Assembly: GCF_900108095.1 (NCBI RefSeq)
Contig: NZ_FNWL01000003.1
Span: 112,501 to 176,500, forward strand
DNA length: 64,000 bases
Direction: 5' to 3'
From: Natronorubrum sediminis
GTDB taxonomy: Archaea > Halobacteriota > Halobacteria > Halobacteriales > Natrialbaceae
Position numbers and translations under genes: made by a program. This document shows, in pieces, positions 19,224 to 28,261 of this stretch (positions are counted from its first letter, which is position 1; the number at the start of each line of letters is the position of its first letter). Below the pieces are notes generated by a model that saw only the letters and a program-made list of their open reading frames with translations, did not search any database and was not told the origin of the DNA.

Positions 19224-20123
19224 TTACAAGTCGTCGATGAGCGTGACTGTCGACCGGATCGTTGCCGGCGCGACGTCGGCAACGTCGGCTGCCTGGGCTT
19301 GCGTGACGGTCGGCCACTCGTCGCGTTCGCCGGCAGCTTTGTACAGACAGGCTGCGGCGACACCGCTTGGATTTCGCCCGCTCATGACTTCCGCCTCGAG
19401 CAATGCGGAGGCGTGTGCGTTGGCTCGCTGTTCGACGGCGCTCTCGAGGTCGAGTTTCGATGCGTACCGAGGCAAATACTGGGTCGGCTCGATCGGACCG
19501 GTTGGAAGTCCCAGTTCACGATTCAACGCGTCGTAGGCGACCTGCAGTTCGTCGCTGTCAGCGCGGGAAACGGCCGTGACTTCGTCGACCGTTCGTGCCA
19601 GTGAGCACGTTCGACAGATCGCGTACATCGATGCAGCGGCGAACCCCTCGAGAGAGCGTCCCTGAAAGAGTCCCTCCGATTGGGCTGATTTGAAGAGCGT
19701 ACAGGCCTGTTCTTTGGCACTCTTGGGAAGCGAAAGCGACGCGGTGATCCGACGAATTTCGCTAAAGCCGTAGACCTGGTTGCGTTTCGCTTTCGTCGAA
19801 ATTCGGGCGCGATTGTGCTCTCGACGAAGGCGAGCGATCTGTCGTCGCTTTCGGCCGGTCAGTCGAGCCCGGTAGCTGGCATTCGATCCAGTCCCGAACC
19901 CGATTTCGGTCGATAGCCCACGGTCGTGTCTCGAGCGCGTCAGGGGTGCTCCGGTTCGTCGTCGGTCGGTTTCTTCGTCGTCGAACGATCGCCACTCCGG
20001 CCCCCGGTCGATCGTATCCTCCGCGGATACGAGTCCGCAATCTTCACAAACCGTTTCTGTTCCGTTGGTTCGTAATCTACCGTCACACTCGGGGCAGACG
20101 GCAGTTGAATCGGCAATCTGCAT
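19224..20123 (-). CDS. tfb: Transcription initiation factor B (TFB paralogue)
   Basis: The 299-residue protein has an N-terminal zinc ribbon CPECDGRL...VCEDCGLV (10-29), a B-reader-like stretch around GPEWRSFDDEETDRRRTGAPLT, and two cyclin-like repeats. The second repeat ends VADVAPATIRSTVTLIDDL. TFB recruits RNA polymerase to TATA/TBP. At 299 residues, with a variable linker, it looks like one of the multiple specialised TFBs of haloarchaea rather than the most conserved housekeeping copy; this is inference. An inverted repeat between its TATA box and start suggests regulation. Confidence 0.94.
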   Translation of the reverse strand: MQIADSTAVCPECDGRLRTNGTETVCEDCGLVSAEDTIDRGPEWRSFDDEETDRRRTGAPLTRSRHDRGLSTEIGFGTGSNASYRARLTGRKRRQIARLRREHNRARISTKAKRNQVYGFSEIRRITASLSLPKSAKEQACTLFKSAQSEGLFQGRSLEGFAAASMYAICRTCSLARTVDEVTAVSRADSDELQVAYDALNRELGLPTGPIEPTQYLPRYASKLDLESAVEQRANAHASALLEAEVMSGRNPSGVAAACLYKAAGERDEWPTVTQAQAADVADVAPATIRSTVTLIDDL

Positions 20124-20146
20124 TATTGTGTCGTACGTGATGAATT

Positions 20147-20170
20147 ACTAACTTGTTAGTATTTAAAATA
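20147..20170 (-). promoter_or_regulatory. TATA box and palindromic operator candidate of tfb
   Basis: ACTAAC-TT-GTTAGT (20147-20160) is a perfect 6-bp inverted repeat. On the minus strand it lies directly downstream of an AT-rich TTTAAATA box (about 20161-20168), between that box and the ATG at 20123. A protein bound there would block initiation, so it may be a repressor or autoregulatory site. Confidence 0.45.
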
Positions 20171-20320
20171 TTGGAAATTGAAGGGAATACTACTTGCCGG
20201 ATGCAGGTTCGCTCGCAAACGAGTCTTCCGTTCGCTGGTCGAACGACGTTGTTGGACGATTCGACTAACAGTGTGGATTCCAGAACAGAATCGTGCTCGA
20301 GGATTGTGCCGTCTGGTCGC

Positions 20321-21586
20321 TTACGCGTCGTCGCTCAACGTCTCGAGCACACCGTCGATATCGCCGGGAACCGGTTCGGGGTCGCCGCCTGCAGCGGCTG
20401 CAGCGTCCGGATCCTTGAGCAGGTGACCGGTGGTGAGACAGGCGACGCGTTCGTCGGCGTCGACGATACCCGCGTTTCGAAGTTTCCGGAGTCCGGCGAC
20501 GGAGGCGGCGGAGGCTGGCTCGACACCGATGCCCTCGCCGGCGAGGTCACGTTGAGCGGCCGTAATTTCTTCGTCGGAAACCGAGACCGCCGTTCCGTCT
20601 GTCTCGCGAATGCCTGGTAGCGCTTTCGGCGCGTTGACCGGGTTCCCAATCCGAATCGCGGTCGCGCGCGTTTCGACGTCGTCCCACCGTCGGACTTCGT
20701 CCGCACCGTTTTCGATCGCTTCGACCATCGGCGCTGCCCCCTCGGCTTGCACGCCGGTTAGCTTCGGCACGTCTGCTTCCGCGAGTTCGCCCGCCTGGAC
20801 GAGTTCGCGGAAGGCCTTGTACAGCGCGGACGTGTTTCCAGCGTTGCCGACTGGCAGGACGATTCGATCCGGAACGGTGTCGTAATCCGCGAGGAACCCT
20901 TCGAGAATCTCGAGTCCGATCGTCTTCTGGCCCTCGAGTCGGAACGGGTTCAGCGAGTTCAAGAGGTATGCCTCGCCTCGACTGGCCAGTTCCTGGACGA
21001 AGTCGAGGCAGGTATCAAAGTTGTCGTCGACCTCGAGAATGCGAGCGCCGTGCAGGCTGGCCTGAGCGATTTTCCCCGCGGCGACCTTGCCGGCGGGGAG
21101 GAGCACGAGCGTCTCCATTCCCCCGCGAGAGCCGTAGGCCGCGAGTGCGGCGCTCGTGTTGCCCGTCGACGCGCAGGCGAGGCGACCGACGCCGAGTTCC
21201 TTCGCGACGCGAACGCCGACCGTCATTCCGCGGTCTTTGAACGAACCGGTCGGGTTCATCCCCTCGTGTTTGATTCGCAGCGCCTCGACGCCGATGTCGT
21301 CTTCGAGCCGTGGCACTTCGTACAGCGGCGTGTCGCCTTCCTGGATCGAGACTCCCTCGTCGAATGGGAGCGCGTCGGCGTAGCGCCAGACGCCTCGTCC
21401 CTCGAAATCGTCGAACGTCGGCAACTCGTCGTAGCGAACTTCGAGCAGGCCGTCACACTCATCACAGGTGTAACGGATGTCGTCGAATGGGGCGAACGTT
21501 TCGCCACACTCGATACACTCGAGCCAGACGCCATCGTCGGCGTTGGCGGGTACTGCCGGTTGATCAGCGGAGAGGCTGAGACTCAT
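20321..21586 (-). CDS. thrC: Threonine synthase
   Basis: The 421-residue PLP enzyme has an N-terminal zinc-ribbon-like segment CIECGETF...YTCDECDG and then the PLP lysine motif HEGMNPTGSFKDRGM near 100-114. The glycine-rich phosphate loop is LPVGNAGNTSALY. It converts O-phosphohomoserine to threonine. The conserved protein starts at the ATG at 21586, while an upstream frame to 21661 is proline-rich noise. It is transcribed alone, separated from tfb by about 200 bases. Confidence 0.93.
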   Translation of the reverse strand: MSLSLSADQPAVPANADDGVWLECIECGETFAPFDDIRYTCDECDGLLEVRYDELPTFDDFEGRGVWRYADALPFDEGVSIQEGDTPLYEVPRLEDDIGVEALRIKHEGMNPTGSFKDRGMTVGVRVAKELGVGRLACASTGNTSAALAAYGSRGGMETLVLLPAGKVAAGKIAQASLHGARILEVDDNFDTCLDFVQELASRGEAYLLNSLNPFRLEGQKTIGLEILEGFLADYDTVPDRIVLPVGNAGNTSALYKAFRELVQAGELAEADVPKLTGVQAEGAAPMVEAIENGADEVRRWDDVETRATAIRIGNPVNAPKALPGIRETDGTAVSVSDEEITAAQRDLAGEGIGVEPASAASVAGLRKLRNAGIVDADERVACLTTGHLLKDPDAAAAAGGDPEPVPGDIDGVLETLSDDA

Positions 21587-21975
21587 TATCGCTCGAGAGG
21601 GGGGCGAGGGGGAAAAAGGACGTGGGTTCGTGGGGCGTGGGGAGTAAACGGCAGCGTCCACGACGAACCCGTCCGGGTGATCGGTGCGTTATTTTCGCGT
21701 CGATTCAGCGAGTCGAGACCGCTCACGCTACGACGAGGATAAGGAGTGCCGCCGGCACGATCATCATCAGTAGCGTGGCGAGCAGTGCTTTGAACCACAT
21801 GGTCTCGACTGCCCGGTCCCGATCCGTTCGTATAATGTTCTGTCAGTGTCTCAAATTGCGAAAGTAACTCGCCTCGAGAAACTCGGAATTTACTCGAGTA
21901 GGGCTTGCCTTGTACCTCGAGAGAGTTCACCAGTCAACATTCATCTGGCGACAACCGCCGCTCGTGGCGAATCGG
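21587..21975 (-). other. Intergenic region between thrC and argF
   Basis: These 389 bases hold the thrC promoter region and one plausible 25-codon membrane peptide gene (21723-21800). Apart from that, no coding frame, RNA gene or repeat is seen. Confidence 0.6.
21723..21800 (-). CDS. Candidate 25-residue transmembrane microprotein
   Basis: The minus strand from the ATG at 21800 encodes MWFKALLATLLMMIVPAALL plus five more residues and a TGA. It is a single hydrophobic helix with a positively charged N-terminus. It is too short for ordinary gene finders. The codon use is normal for this genome and the peptide is uninterrupted, but a chance frame cannot be excluded. No Shine-Dalgarno is evident. 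Confidence 0.4.
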   Translation of the reverse strand: MWFKALLATLLMMIVPAALLILVVA

Positions 21976-22896
21976 TCACTCGAGTAGCCAACTCAACAAC
22001 GCCTTCTGTGCGTGCAGCCGATTTTCGGCCTGATCGAAGACGACCGATCGGTCGCTCTCGACGACGTTGTCGGTGATCTCTTCGCCGCGGTGGGCGGGTA
22101 GACAGTGCATAACGGAGGCGTCAGGGGCGTGCTCGAGCAAACTCGAACAGACCTGAAAGCCCTCGAAGGCGTCCATTCGGACGTCTCGTTCGTCCTCCTG
22201 GCCCATGCTGATCCAGACGTCGGTGTAAATGACGTCGACGTCCGAGACAGCATCGACGGGATCGCTCGTGACCGTCGGGTCACCGCCGAGTTCGCGCGCT
22301 CGCTCGAGGACGGTCTCGTCGACGCCGTAGCCATCGGGCGTCGCGACCGTCAAGTCGATGCCGGCGAGCGCACAGCCGAGGACGAACGACTGGGCGACGT
22401 TGTTGCCGTCGCCGACCCACGCTGCCGAGACGTCCTCGAAGCCGCCTTCTTGCTCGCGGATCGTCAACAGATCGGCGAGCGTCTGGCAGGGGTGGGCGTC
22501 GTCGGTCAGCCCGTTGACGACCGGAACAGAGGCGTACTCTGCGAACACTTCGATGTTCTCGTGTTTGAAAACGCGAGCCATCACGGCGTCGACGTACCGC
22601 GAGAGCGTCCGCGAGGTGTCTTTGAGCGGTTCGCCTCGCCCGAGCTGGATGTCGTCCTCGCCGAGGAAGACGGCGTGGCCGCCGAGTTGGGTCATCCCCG
22701 TTTCGAAGGAGACGCGAGTCCGCGTACTCGGCTTCTGGAAGATCATGCCTAGGGTCTGGCCAGCCAGATCTTCGTGGTTCTCGCCGCGTTCCTGAGCGCG
22801 CTTGTACGTCGCTGCGCGTTCGAGGACCGTCTCGAGTTCGACCTGTGAGAGGTCGGTGATCTCGAGGAAGTGACGGACGTCAGTGGTTGTGGCCAT
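21976..22896 (-). CDS. argF: Ornithine carbamoyltransferase
   Basis: The 306-residue enzyme has the carbamoyl-phosphate motif STRTRVSFE near 57-65, the DDAHPCQTLADLLT segment and the ornithine-binding HCLPAHRGEEI. It transfers carbamoyl to ornithine, giving citrulline, ahead of the argG/argH steps encoded upstream. The ATG at 22896 shares one base with the TGA of the preceding lysK/argE gene, and this coupling decides the start over a GTG at 22899. It is the last gene of the arginine operon. Confidence 0.96.
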   Translation of the reverse strand: MATTTDVRHFLEITDLSQVELETVLERAATYKRAQERGENHEDLAGQTLGMIFQKPSTRTRVSFETGMTQLGGHAVFLGEDDIQLGRGEPLKDTSRTLSRYVDAVMARVFKHENIEVFAEYASVPVVNGLTDDAHPCQTLADLLTIREQEGGFEDVSAAWVGDGNNVAQSFVLGCALAGIDLTVATPDGYGVDETVLERARELGGDPTVTSDPVDAVSDVDVIYTDVWISMGQEDERDVRMDAFEGFQVCSSLLEHAPDASVMHCLPAHRGEEITDNVVESDRSVVFDQAENRLHAQKALLSWLLE

Positions 22897-24005
22897 CACT
22901 CCTCACCTCCGCGAAGCGTTGTCGAAACCTCTTCTAAGACCGCAACGGAGCGGTCGAATTCCGCAAGCGAGAGTCGTTCGTCCGGTGCGTGATCGAGGTC
23001 CGAGTTGCCGGGGCCGTAGGTAACCATCTGACAGTCCCACTCGCCGGCATAGAGGTTCATGTCGCTGGTCCCAGTCTTGCGGATCAGCCGCGGATCACAG
23101 CCTTCTTTTCGGATCGCCGCGCGAAACGCGCGGGCGACCTCGGTTCGGGGACTCTCCATGACCGGTGGAATCGGTTCGGCCCAGGAGACGGTCCCGATCT
23201 CGAGGCCGGCTTCGGCTGTCTCGCGGACCGCTTCAGCGTCCAGTGACGGCGGAATCCGCAACTGAACGTCGAGGGTCGCTTCGACTGAAAGCCCGTCTTC
23301 GCTGATCCCGCCGTCGATATCGACGGGTTTGGCGGTGACGCGTTCGAAGACGGCCGTGTACTCGTCGTCCTCGAAGGCCGCTTCGACGCCGTTCCACCAG
23401 TTCGTCGCGTGTTGGATCGCATTCGGTTCCGGCCGTGAGGTGTGGCCGGATTCGCTGGTCGCGACGTAGGTGCCTGCGAGAAAGCCACGATAGCCGAGGG
23501 TGATGCCCGTCGACCCGCTCGGTTCGCCGTTGACGACGGCATCGGGTTCCGCTCGGTCCTCGATGAGGTGGCGCGCCCCGCGCGAACTGGTCTCCTCGCC
23601 GACGACGCCGACGAAGGAGACGCCGGTTCGAACGGCTGCTACGGCCATCGCGGCCAACGGACCGGTGGCGTCGACGCTGCCACGACCCCAGAGGACGTCT
23701 TCGCCGAGTTCGTCGGCAACATCTTGCTCGAGGTCGTTCTCGTCCGCTGGCTCGACTTCGACCGGAATTTCGCCGGGCACGGTATCGACGTGTGAGGTCA
23801 ACAGCACGGAATCGTCTGCCGGTGCCCGTACGTTGCCGACCTCGTCAAGCCACGCTTCCCGGCCGTAGCTCTCGAAGAACTCGACGAGAACCTCAGCCGC
23901 GTCGGTTTCTGCATCCGATGGTGACGGTGTCGATACGAGATCGATCAGGAGTTGGCGGGCGTCCGCGTCCGAAACGTCGGTCTGGTCGGTCATGCTCGCG
24001 TTCAT
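22896..24005 (-). CDS. argE: [LysW]-ornithine (lysine) hydrolase, M20 family
   Basis: The 369-residue metallopeptidase-like protein has the M20 metal motifs SHVDTVPGE, GRGSVDATGPLAAM and VGEETSSRGARHL, with a GNSDLDHAPDE C-terminal site. In the carrier-protein pathway it releases ornithine from the LysW carrier (LysK-type) rather than hydrolysing acetylornithine, which I infer from lysW in this cluster. The ATG at 24005 overlaps the argD stop in an ATGA, and the stop overlaps argF, so it sits in a coupled operon. Confidence 0.92.
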   Translation of the reverse strand: MNASMTDQTDVSDADARQLLIDLVSTPSPSDAETDAAEVLVEFFESYGREAWLDEVGNVRAPADDSVLLTSHVDTVPGEIPVEVEPADENDLEQDVADELGEDVLWGRGSVDATGPLAAMAVAAVRTGVSFVGVVGEETSSRGARHLIEDRAEPDAVVNGEPSGSTGITLGYRGFLAGTYVATSESGHTSRPEPNAIQHATNWWNGVEAAFEDDEYTAVFERVTAKPVDIDGGISEDGLSVEATLDVQLRIPPSLDAEAVRETAEAGLEIGTVSWAEPIPPVMESPRTEVARAFRAAIRKEGCDPRLIRKTGTSDMNLYAGEWDCQMVTYGPGNSDLDHAPDERLSLAEFDRSVAVLEEVSTTLRGGEE

Positions 24006-25150
24006 GATTCCTCGTCGGAGCCGATAACTGCCGTGAGCGCGGTGACGAGTTGGTCTGCTTCTGCCTCGTCGATCACGAGTGGCGGCAACAGCCGCAACAC
24101 GGTTCGACCCGCGGGCAAGGCAAGCACCTGATGATTCATCGCCAGATCACGTGCCGCGCGGTTCGCGCCGCGTTTTAGCTCGAGGCCGATAAGCAGGCCC
24201 TCACCACGGATCTCACGCACGTCCTCACCGAGTGCGGCCTCGAGTTCGGTCGTGAGATAGTCGCCCATCTCGGCGGCGTGGGCGGGCCACTCCTCCTCGA
24301 CGAGCGTCGAGATGGTTGCATGGACTGCGGCGGTAACGACGGGCCCGCCGCTGAACGTGGCGTTGTGGGATGCTGTGCCGTCTGCGATCCAGTCCTGGAC
24401 CGCAACCGCACCGATTGGCAGCCCATTGCCGAGCCCTTTCGCGGTCGTGAGAATGTCGGGCGTGACACCTGCACCTTCACAGGCCCACATTTGTCCCGTC
24501 CGGCCCATGCCGGTCTGGACCTCGTCGAAGACGAGCGCTGCACCGATGTCCTCGGTACAGTCACGAGCCGTCTCGAGGTAGCCCGCCGGTGGGACGTTGA
24601 TCCCCCCTTCGCCCTGAATCGGCTCCAAGATCACCGCGGCGGTCTCGTCGTCCACAGCCTCCGCGAGTTCCTCGCTCTCGCCGTAGGGGACGAACTCGAT
24701 GTCGCCGACGAGCGGTTCGTATGGCTCTTTGTACTTGTCTTTCCACGTCGCTGCGAGTGCACCCATCGTCCGTCCGTGAAACGAACGAGTCGCGGCGATG
24801 ATCTTCGAGTTGCCCGTCGCCGAGCGGGCGAACTTCAGTGCGGCCTCGTTGGATTCGGTCCCGGAGTTACAGAACCACGCCTGCTCGAGGCCGTCGGGTG
24901 TCGAGGCCACGAACGCGGCGTAGGCGTCTTCTCGAGACTGAACTGGGAACGAGGAGTCGACGAACGTCAGGTCTTCGACCTGTGTCGTGACGGCGTCGAC
25001 GACCGCTGGATGGGAGTGGCCGAGGGGCGTACACGCGAAACTCGCGCCAGCATCGAGGTACTCCGTTCCGTCTGCGGTGTACAGCGAGACGCCCTCGCCG
25101 CGTTCGATTCCGATCGGCTTACTGCCGGAAATGAAATCATCGTCGCTCAT
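24002..25150 (-). CDS. argD: [LysW]-glutamate semialdehyde / acetylornithine-type aminotransferase
   Basis: The 382-residue class III PLP aminotransferase has the substrate motif NSGTESNEAALKFAR, the cofactor-binding FDEVQTGMGRTG and the PLP lysine in TTAKGLGNGLPIGA. It converts the carrier-bound semialdehyde to carrier-bound ornithine using glutamate. The start overlaps the argB stop by 4 bases (ATGA) and the stop overlaps the argE start likewise. Context with lysW favours a carrier-linked substrate over free N-acetyl substrates. Confidence 0.94.
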   Translation of the reverse strand: MSDDDFISGSKPIGIERGEGVSLYTADGTEYLDAGASFACTPLGHSHPAVVDAVTTQVEDLTFVDSSFPVQSREDAYAAFVASTPDGLEQAWFCNSGTESNEAALKFARSATGNSKIIAATRSFHGRTMGALAATWKDKYKEPYEPLVGDIEFVPYGESEELAEAVDDETAAVILEPIQGEGGINVPPAGYLETARDCTEDIGAALVFDEVQTGMGRTGQMWACEGAGVTPDILTTAKGLGNGLPIGAVAVQDWIADGTASHNATFSGGPVVTAAVHATISTLVEEEWPAHAAEMGDYLTTELEAALGEDVREIRGEGLLIGLELKRGANRAARDLAMNHQVLALPAGRTVLRLLPPLVIDEAEADQLVTALTAVIGSDEES

Positions 25151-26007
25151 TTTGCAGTCTCCGTTTCCATTTCGTCTGCGAGTGCGCCGGACTCGAGCGT
25201 CGTGCCCTCGCCTGCGAGCGCGTTCGTGATCGGTGCGTCTGCGTTTGCGGTCGCGACGATCACCGAGGACGCGCCGCCCTCGAGTGCCTCCTCGGCGGCC
25301 ATGACTTTCTTGGTCATGAAGCCTTCTGCAGCCGATTTGACCTGCTCGAATTCGTCGGGGGTTGCAGCCGAATCGATCTTGGTCGACTCGTCGTCGGGAT
25401 CCTCGTAGATCCCGGATACGTCAGTAAGGACGACGAGGTCTGCCTCGAGTGCGCCAGCAATCGCTGCCGCAGCGCGATCAGCGTCGGCGTTGACTGCCGT
25501 GTAGCCTCCGTTCTTTTCCTTCCCGAGTACAGGAACGGAGACGACGGGGGTGTAACCGCCCGCGAGGACGGTCTCGAGCAAGTCGGCGTTGACAGACTCG
25601 ATCTTCCCCGAGTGGTCGCCGCGTTTGATCTTCTTCTTGCCGTCTTCTTTCACGCGGACGGCTGACTTGCGTTTCCCCTCGAGCAGCTTGCCGTCCGTAC
25701 CCGAGAGGCCGACGGCGTCGACGCCCTCGTTTTGCAGGCTCTCGACCAGATCGGTGTTGAGTTTGCCGGGCATGACCATCTTGAACACGTCCATCGTGTC
25801 CGCGTCGGTAAAGCGTCCGACGACGCCGCCGGGGGTCTCGACGTAGGTGGGTTCTTGGCCGAGTTCTTCTAAGGTCTCGTCGACGGCAGTCGACCCGCCG
25901 TGGGTCAACACCACGTCCTCGCCGTCTGCGACGAGGCTCGCGATGTCCGCCAGTGCGCCTTCGGGATCGACGGCACGTGCGCCGCCGAGCTTGACGACCA
26001 CGGTCAC
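25147..26007 (-). CDS. argB: [LysW]-glutamate (aminoadipate) kinase
   Basis: This amino-acid kinase of about 286 residues has the N-terminal VVVKLGGARAVDPEGAL, a glycine-rich LTHGGSTAVDETL loop and the C-terminal LVVLTDVSGIYEDPDD motif. It phosphorylates the gamma-carboxylate of the LysW-bound glutamate. Two GTG starts are possible. I prefer 26007, which has GGAGG ten bases upstream, over 26016, where that sequence would touch the start codon. The stop overlaps argD (ATGA). It is about 56 bases downstream of argC. Confidence 0.94.
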   Translation of the reverse strand: MTVVVKLGGARAVDPEGALADIASLVADGEDVVLTHGGSTAVDETLEELGQEPTYVETPGGVVGRFTDADTMDVFKMVMPGKLNTDLVESLQNEGVDAVGLSGTDGKLLEGKRKSAVRVKEDGKKKIKRGDHSGKIESVNADLLETVLAGGYTPVVSVPVLGKEKNGGYTAVNADADRAAAAIAGALEADLVVLTDVSGIYEDPDDESTKIDSAATPDEFEQVKSAAEGFMTKKVMAAEEALEGGASSVIVATANADAPITNALAGEGTTLESGALADEMETETAK

Positions 26008-26063
26008 TCCGGACACCTCCGTTCCCTGCTTCCGATCGCGTTCGCTCTCGAAAAGACCGTCAT

Positions 26064-27137
26064 CTACGGTGCCCCCACTGGATGGAGTCCCGCGAACTCG
26101 AGTCCGGCCGTCTCCTCGAGCCCGAGTGCGATGTTGGCTGCGTGGACGGCCTGTCCCGCGGAGCCCTTCATCATGTTGTCGATGGCCGAGAAGACGACGA
26201 TCCGTTTGTTCGAGGGATCGAGTTCGAAGCCGACCTCGGCGAGGTTCGTCCCGGCGACCGATTTGGGTTCGGGATACCGATAGACGCCGGAGCCGCCTGC
26301 GGCCATGCGGACGAACGGTTCGTCCTCGTAACAGCCGCGGTAGGCTTTCCAGAGGTCTCCCTTCGAGACGGGACCCGAGGGGAAGACGTGACTCGTCGCG
26401 CTCGCGCCGCGGATCATGTCCACGGCGTGGCAGGTGAAGGAGACGCTCGTGCCGAGGAACTGTTCGATTTCGGCTTCGTGGCGGTGTCCCGTCGGTGCGT
26501 ACGGACGGACGACGCCCGAGCGTTCGGGATGACTCGAGGCCTCGCCGCCGCCTGCTCCGCCTTCCGAGGAGCCAACTTTGACGTCGACGACGACCTGCTC
26601 GTCTCCCTCCAAAATGCCGTGTTCGAACAGCGGGTACAGCCCGAGAATCGTCGCCGTGGCGTTACAGCCGCCGCCGGCGATCAGTTCTGCGCCCGCGAGG
26701 TTCTCGCGGTTGATCTCGGGCAGGGCGTACTCGGCCTTTTCGAGGTACTCCGGCGCGTCATGGCCGTCGTACCACTCCTCGTACTGTGCTTCCGTCTCGA
26801 GGCGGAAGTCAGCCGAGAGGTCGACGACGGTGTCGGCGATGTCGAAGAACTCGTCGATCTGTCCCATGGAGACGCCGTGGGGCGTCGCGGCGAACAGAAC
26901 GTCGACGGACTCGAGGTCGTCGGGTTCCGTAAAACGGAGATCCGCTCCGCGCAGTGGTGGGTGGACCGAGCCGACGCTCTTGCCGGCTTTCGATCGACTG
27001 GTGACCTCGGCGATTTCGATGGTCGGGTGGCCGGCGAGCAGGCGAAGCAGTTCGCCGCCCGTAAAGCCCGACCCACCGATGACGCTCGCGGTGAGCGCCT
27101 CGACGCTCTCGGCGTCTGTCTCGGCTTCGATCGCCAT
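26064..27137 (-). CDS. argC: [LysW]-glutamyl-phosphate reductase (ArgC/LysY type)
   Basis: The 357-residue dehydrogenase has an N-terminal Rossmann motif SVIGGSGFTGGELLRLL, a catalytic cysteine in GGGCNATATILGLYPL near 190, and a conserved GHRHEAEIEQFLG segment near 227. It reduces the carrier-bound gamma-glutamyl phosphate to the semialdehyde with NADPH. Its ATG at 27137 shares a base with the argX TGA. The annotation as carrier-linked rests on lysW and argX in the same cluster. Confidence 0.94.
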   Translation of the reverse strand: MAIEAETDAESVEALTASVIGGSGFTGGELLRLLAGHPTIEIAEVTSRSKAGKSVGSVHPPLRGADLRFTEPDDLESVDVLFAATPHGVSMGQIDEFFDIADTVVDLSADFRLETEAQYEEWYDGHDAPEYLEKAEYALPEINRENLAGAELIAGGGCNATATILGLYPLFEHGILEGDEQVVVDVKVGSSEGGAGGGEASSHPERSGVVRPYAPTGHRHEAEIEQFLGTSVSFTCHAVDMIRGASATSHVFPSGPVSKGDLWKAYRGCYEDEPFVRMAAGGSGVYRYPEPKSVAGTNLAEVGFELDPSNKRIVVFSAIDNMMKGSAGQAVHAANIALGLEETAGLEFAGLHPVGAP

Positions 27138-28012
27138 CAGGCGCTCACCTCGAGTTCGTCAGCCTCGGCGGCCGCTTTCTCCTCGAGCCAGTCGACGACG
27201 GTGCCGGCGATGTCGGTCTCGACAGCGCCGTCGAGGGCTTTGAACTCGACCGTGTGGTTGACTTCGTGAACGGTGTATCCTTCTTCAGTCTCCATCAGAT
27301 CGATACCGAGTAAGCCGCCGCCGACGGCGTCACTCGCCTTCTGGACGAGTTCTCGAGCCTCGTCGTCGAGTTCGAAAACGTCCGTCTCGGCTCCTTTCGC
27401 GGCGTTGGTAATCCAGTGATCCGAGGAGCGAACCATCGCGGCGATGGGCTCGCCGTCGGTCGCGACGACGCGGATGTCCCGACCCGGTTTCTCGACGAAC
27501 TCCTGGACGTAGAACACCTTGTGCTCGTAGTGACCGAGCGTCGCCTTGTGCTCGAGGATCGCCTCGGCAGCGTCCGGCGAGTCGATCTTGGCCATCAGTC
27601 GACCCCAAGACCCGACGACGGGTTTGAGGACGCAGGGATAGCCAAAGTCCTCGATAGCCTCCATCGCGCTCTCTTTGGTGAACGCGACTTTCGTCTCCGG
27701 CGTCGGAACGCCGGCTTGCTCGAGTGCGAGGCTGTTTTTCACCTTGTCCGCGCAGATGTCCGCCGTCTCGTGGCTGTTGACGACGGGAATGTCGTAGGCC
27801 TCGAAGAACTGCGTGGCGTAGAGGCTTCGACTCGTGGCGAGACAGCGATCGACGACGATGTCGAGGTCCGCGAACGAGTCGGGTGCCTCGCTGATGTCGA
27901 AGTCGTGTTTCCGGACGTCGATCTTTTCGATCTCGTGATCGCGCTCGCGAAGCTCGTTGAGCAGGAGCTTCTCGTCTTTTCGAATACGGGAGTAGAGTAT
28001 TCCTACCTTCAT
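27137..28012 (-). CDS. argX: Glutamate-LysW ligase ArgX (LysX family ATP-grasp)
   Basis: The 291-residue ATP-grasp enzyme begins MKVGILYSRIRKDEKLL and has the FGYPCVLKPVVGSWGRLMAKI nucleotide loop and the terminal EVNHTVEFKAL metal-site motif. It joins the amino group of glutamate to the C-terminal glutamate of LysW, starting arginine synthesis on a protein carrier. I chose the ATG at 28012, preceded by GGGTGG, over the GTG at 28021. The carrier gene lysW lies 58 bases upstream. Confidence 0.94.
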   Translation of the reverse strand: MKVGILYSRIRKDEKLLLNELRERDHEIEKIDVRKHDFDISEAPDSFADLDIVVDRCLATSRSLYATQFFEAYDIPVVNSHETADICADKVKNSLALEQAGVPTPETKVAFTKESAMEAIEDFGYPCVLKPVVGSWGRLMAKIDSPDAAEAILEHKATLGHYEHKVFYVQEFVEKPGRDIRVVATDGEPIAAMVRSSDHWITNAAKGAETDVFELDDEARELVQKASDAVGGGLLGIDLMETEEGYTVHEVNHTVEFKALDGAVETDIAGTVVDWLEEKAAAEADELEVSA

Positions 28013-28070
28013 GCGAACCACCCGTGATCAGGGCGTGCAGGGAGTACTGTGGTTGTGACCGTCTGCAAGG

Positions 28071-28235
28071 TCACTCACCCCAGTCCTCTTCGAGCTCGGG
28101 GGCTCGCTCGAGGACTGGCGGCTCGGTGTCGACGACTTCCAGTTCGGCTCCGCACGTGGTACAGTCAACGATCTCTCCAACTTCCAGATCGTCGTGCAGG
28201 GACACTTCTGCCCCACACTCGACGCATTCGGTCAT
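28071..28235 (-). CDS. lysW: Amino-acid carrier protein LysW
   Basis: The 54-residue acidic protein starts MTECVECGAEV and has a four-cysteine zinc site (C4, C7, C25, C28). It ends in EDWGE, the conserved C-terminal motif whose last glutamate carries the substrate through a gamma-amide link. It protects and presents the growing glutamate-derived chain to ArgX, ArgB, ArgC, ArgD and ArgE. It is the first gene of the operon, directly behind a TTTAA-type TATA box. Its small size makes it easy to miss. Confidence 0.95.
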   Translation of the reverse strand: MTECVECGAEVSLHDDLEVGEIVDCTTCGAELEVVDTEPPVLERAPELEEDWGE

Positions 28236-28261
28236 TGTACCTGCAACTGAGAGCCCAGATC

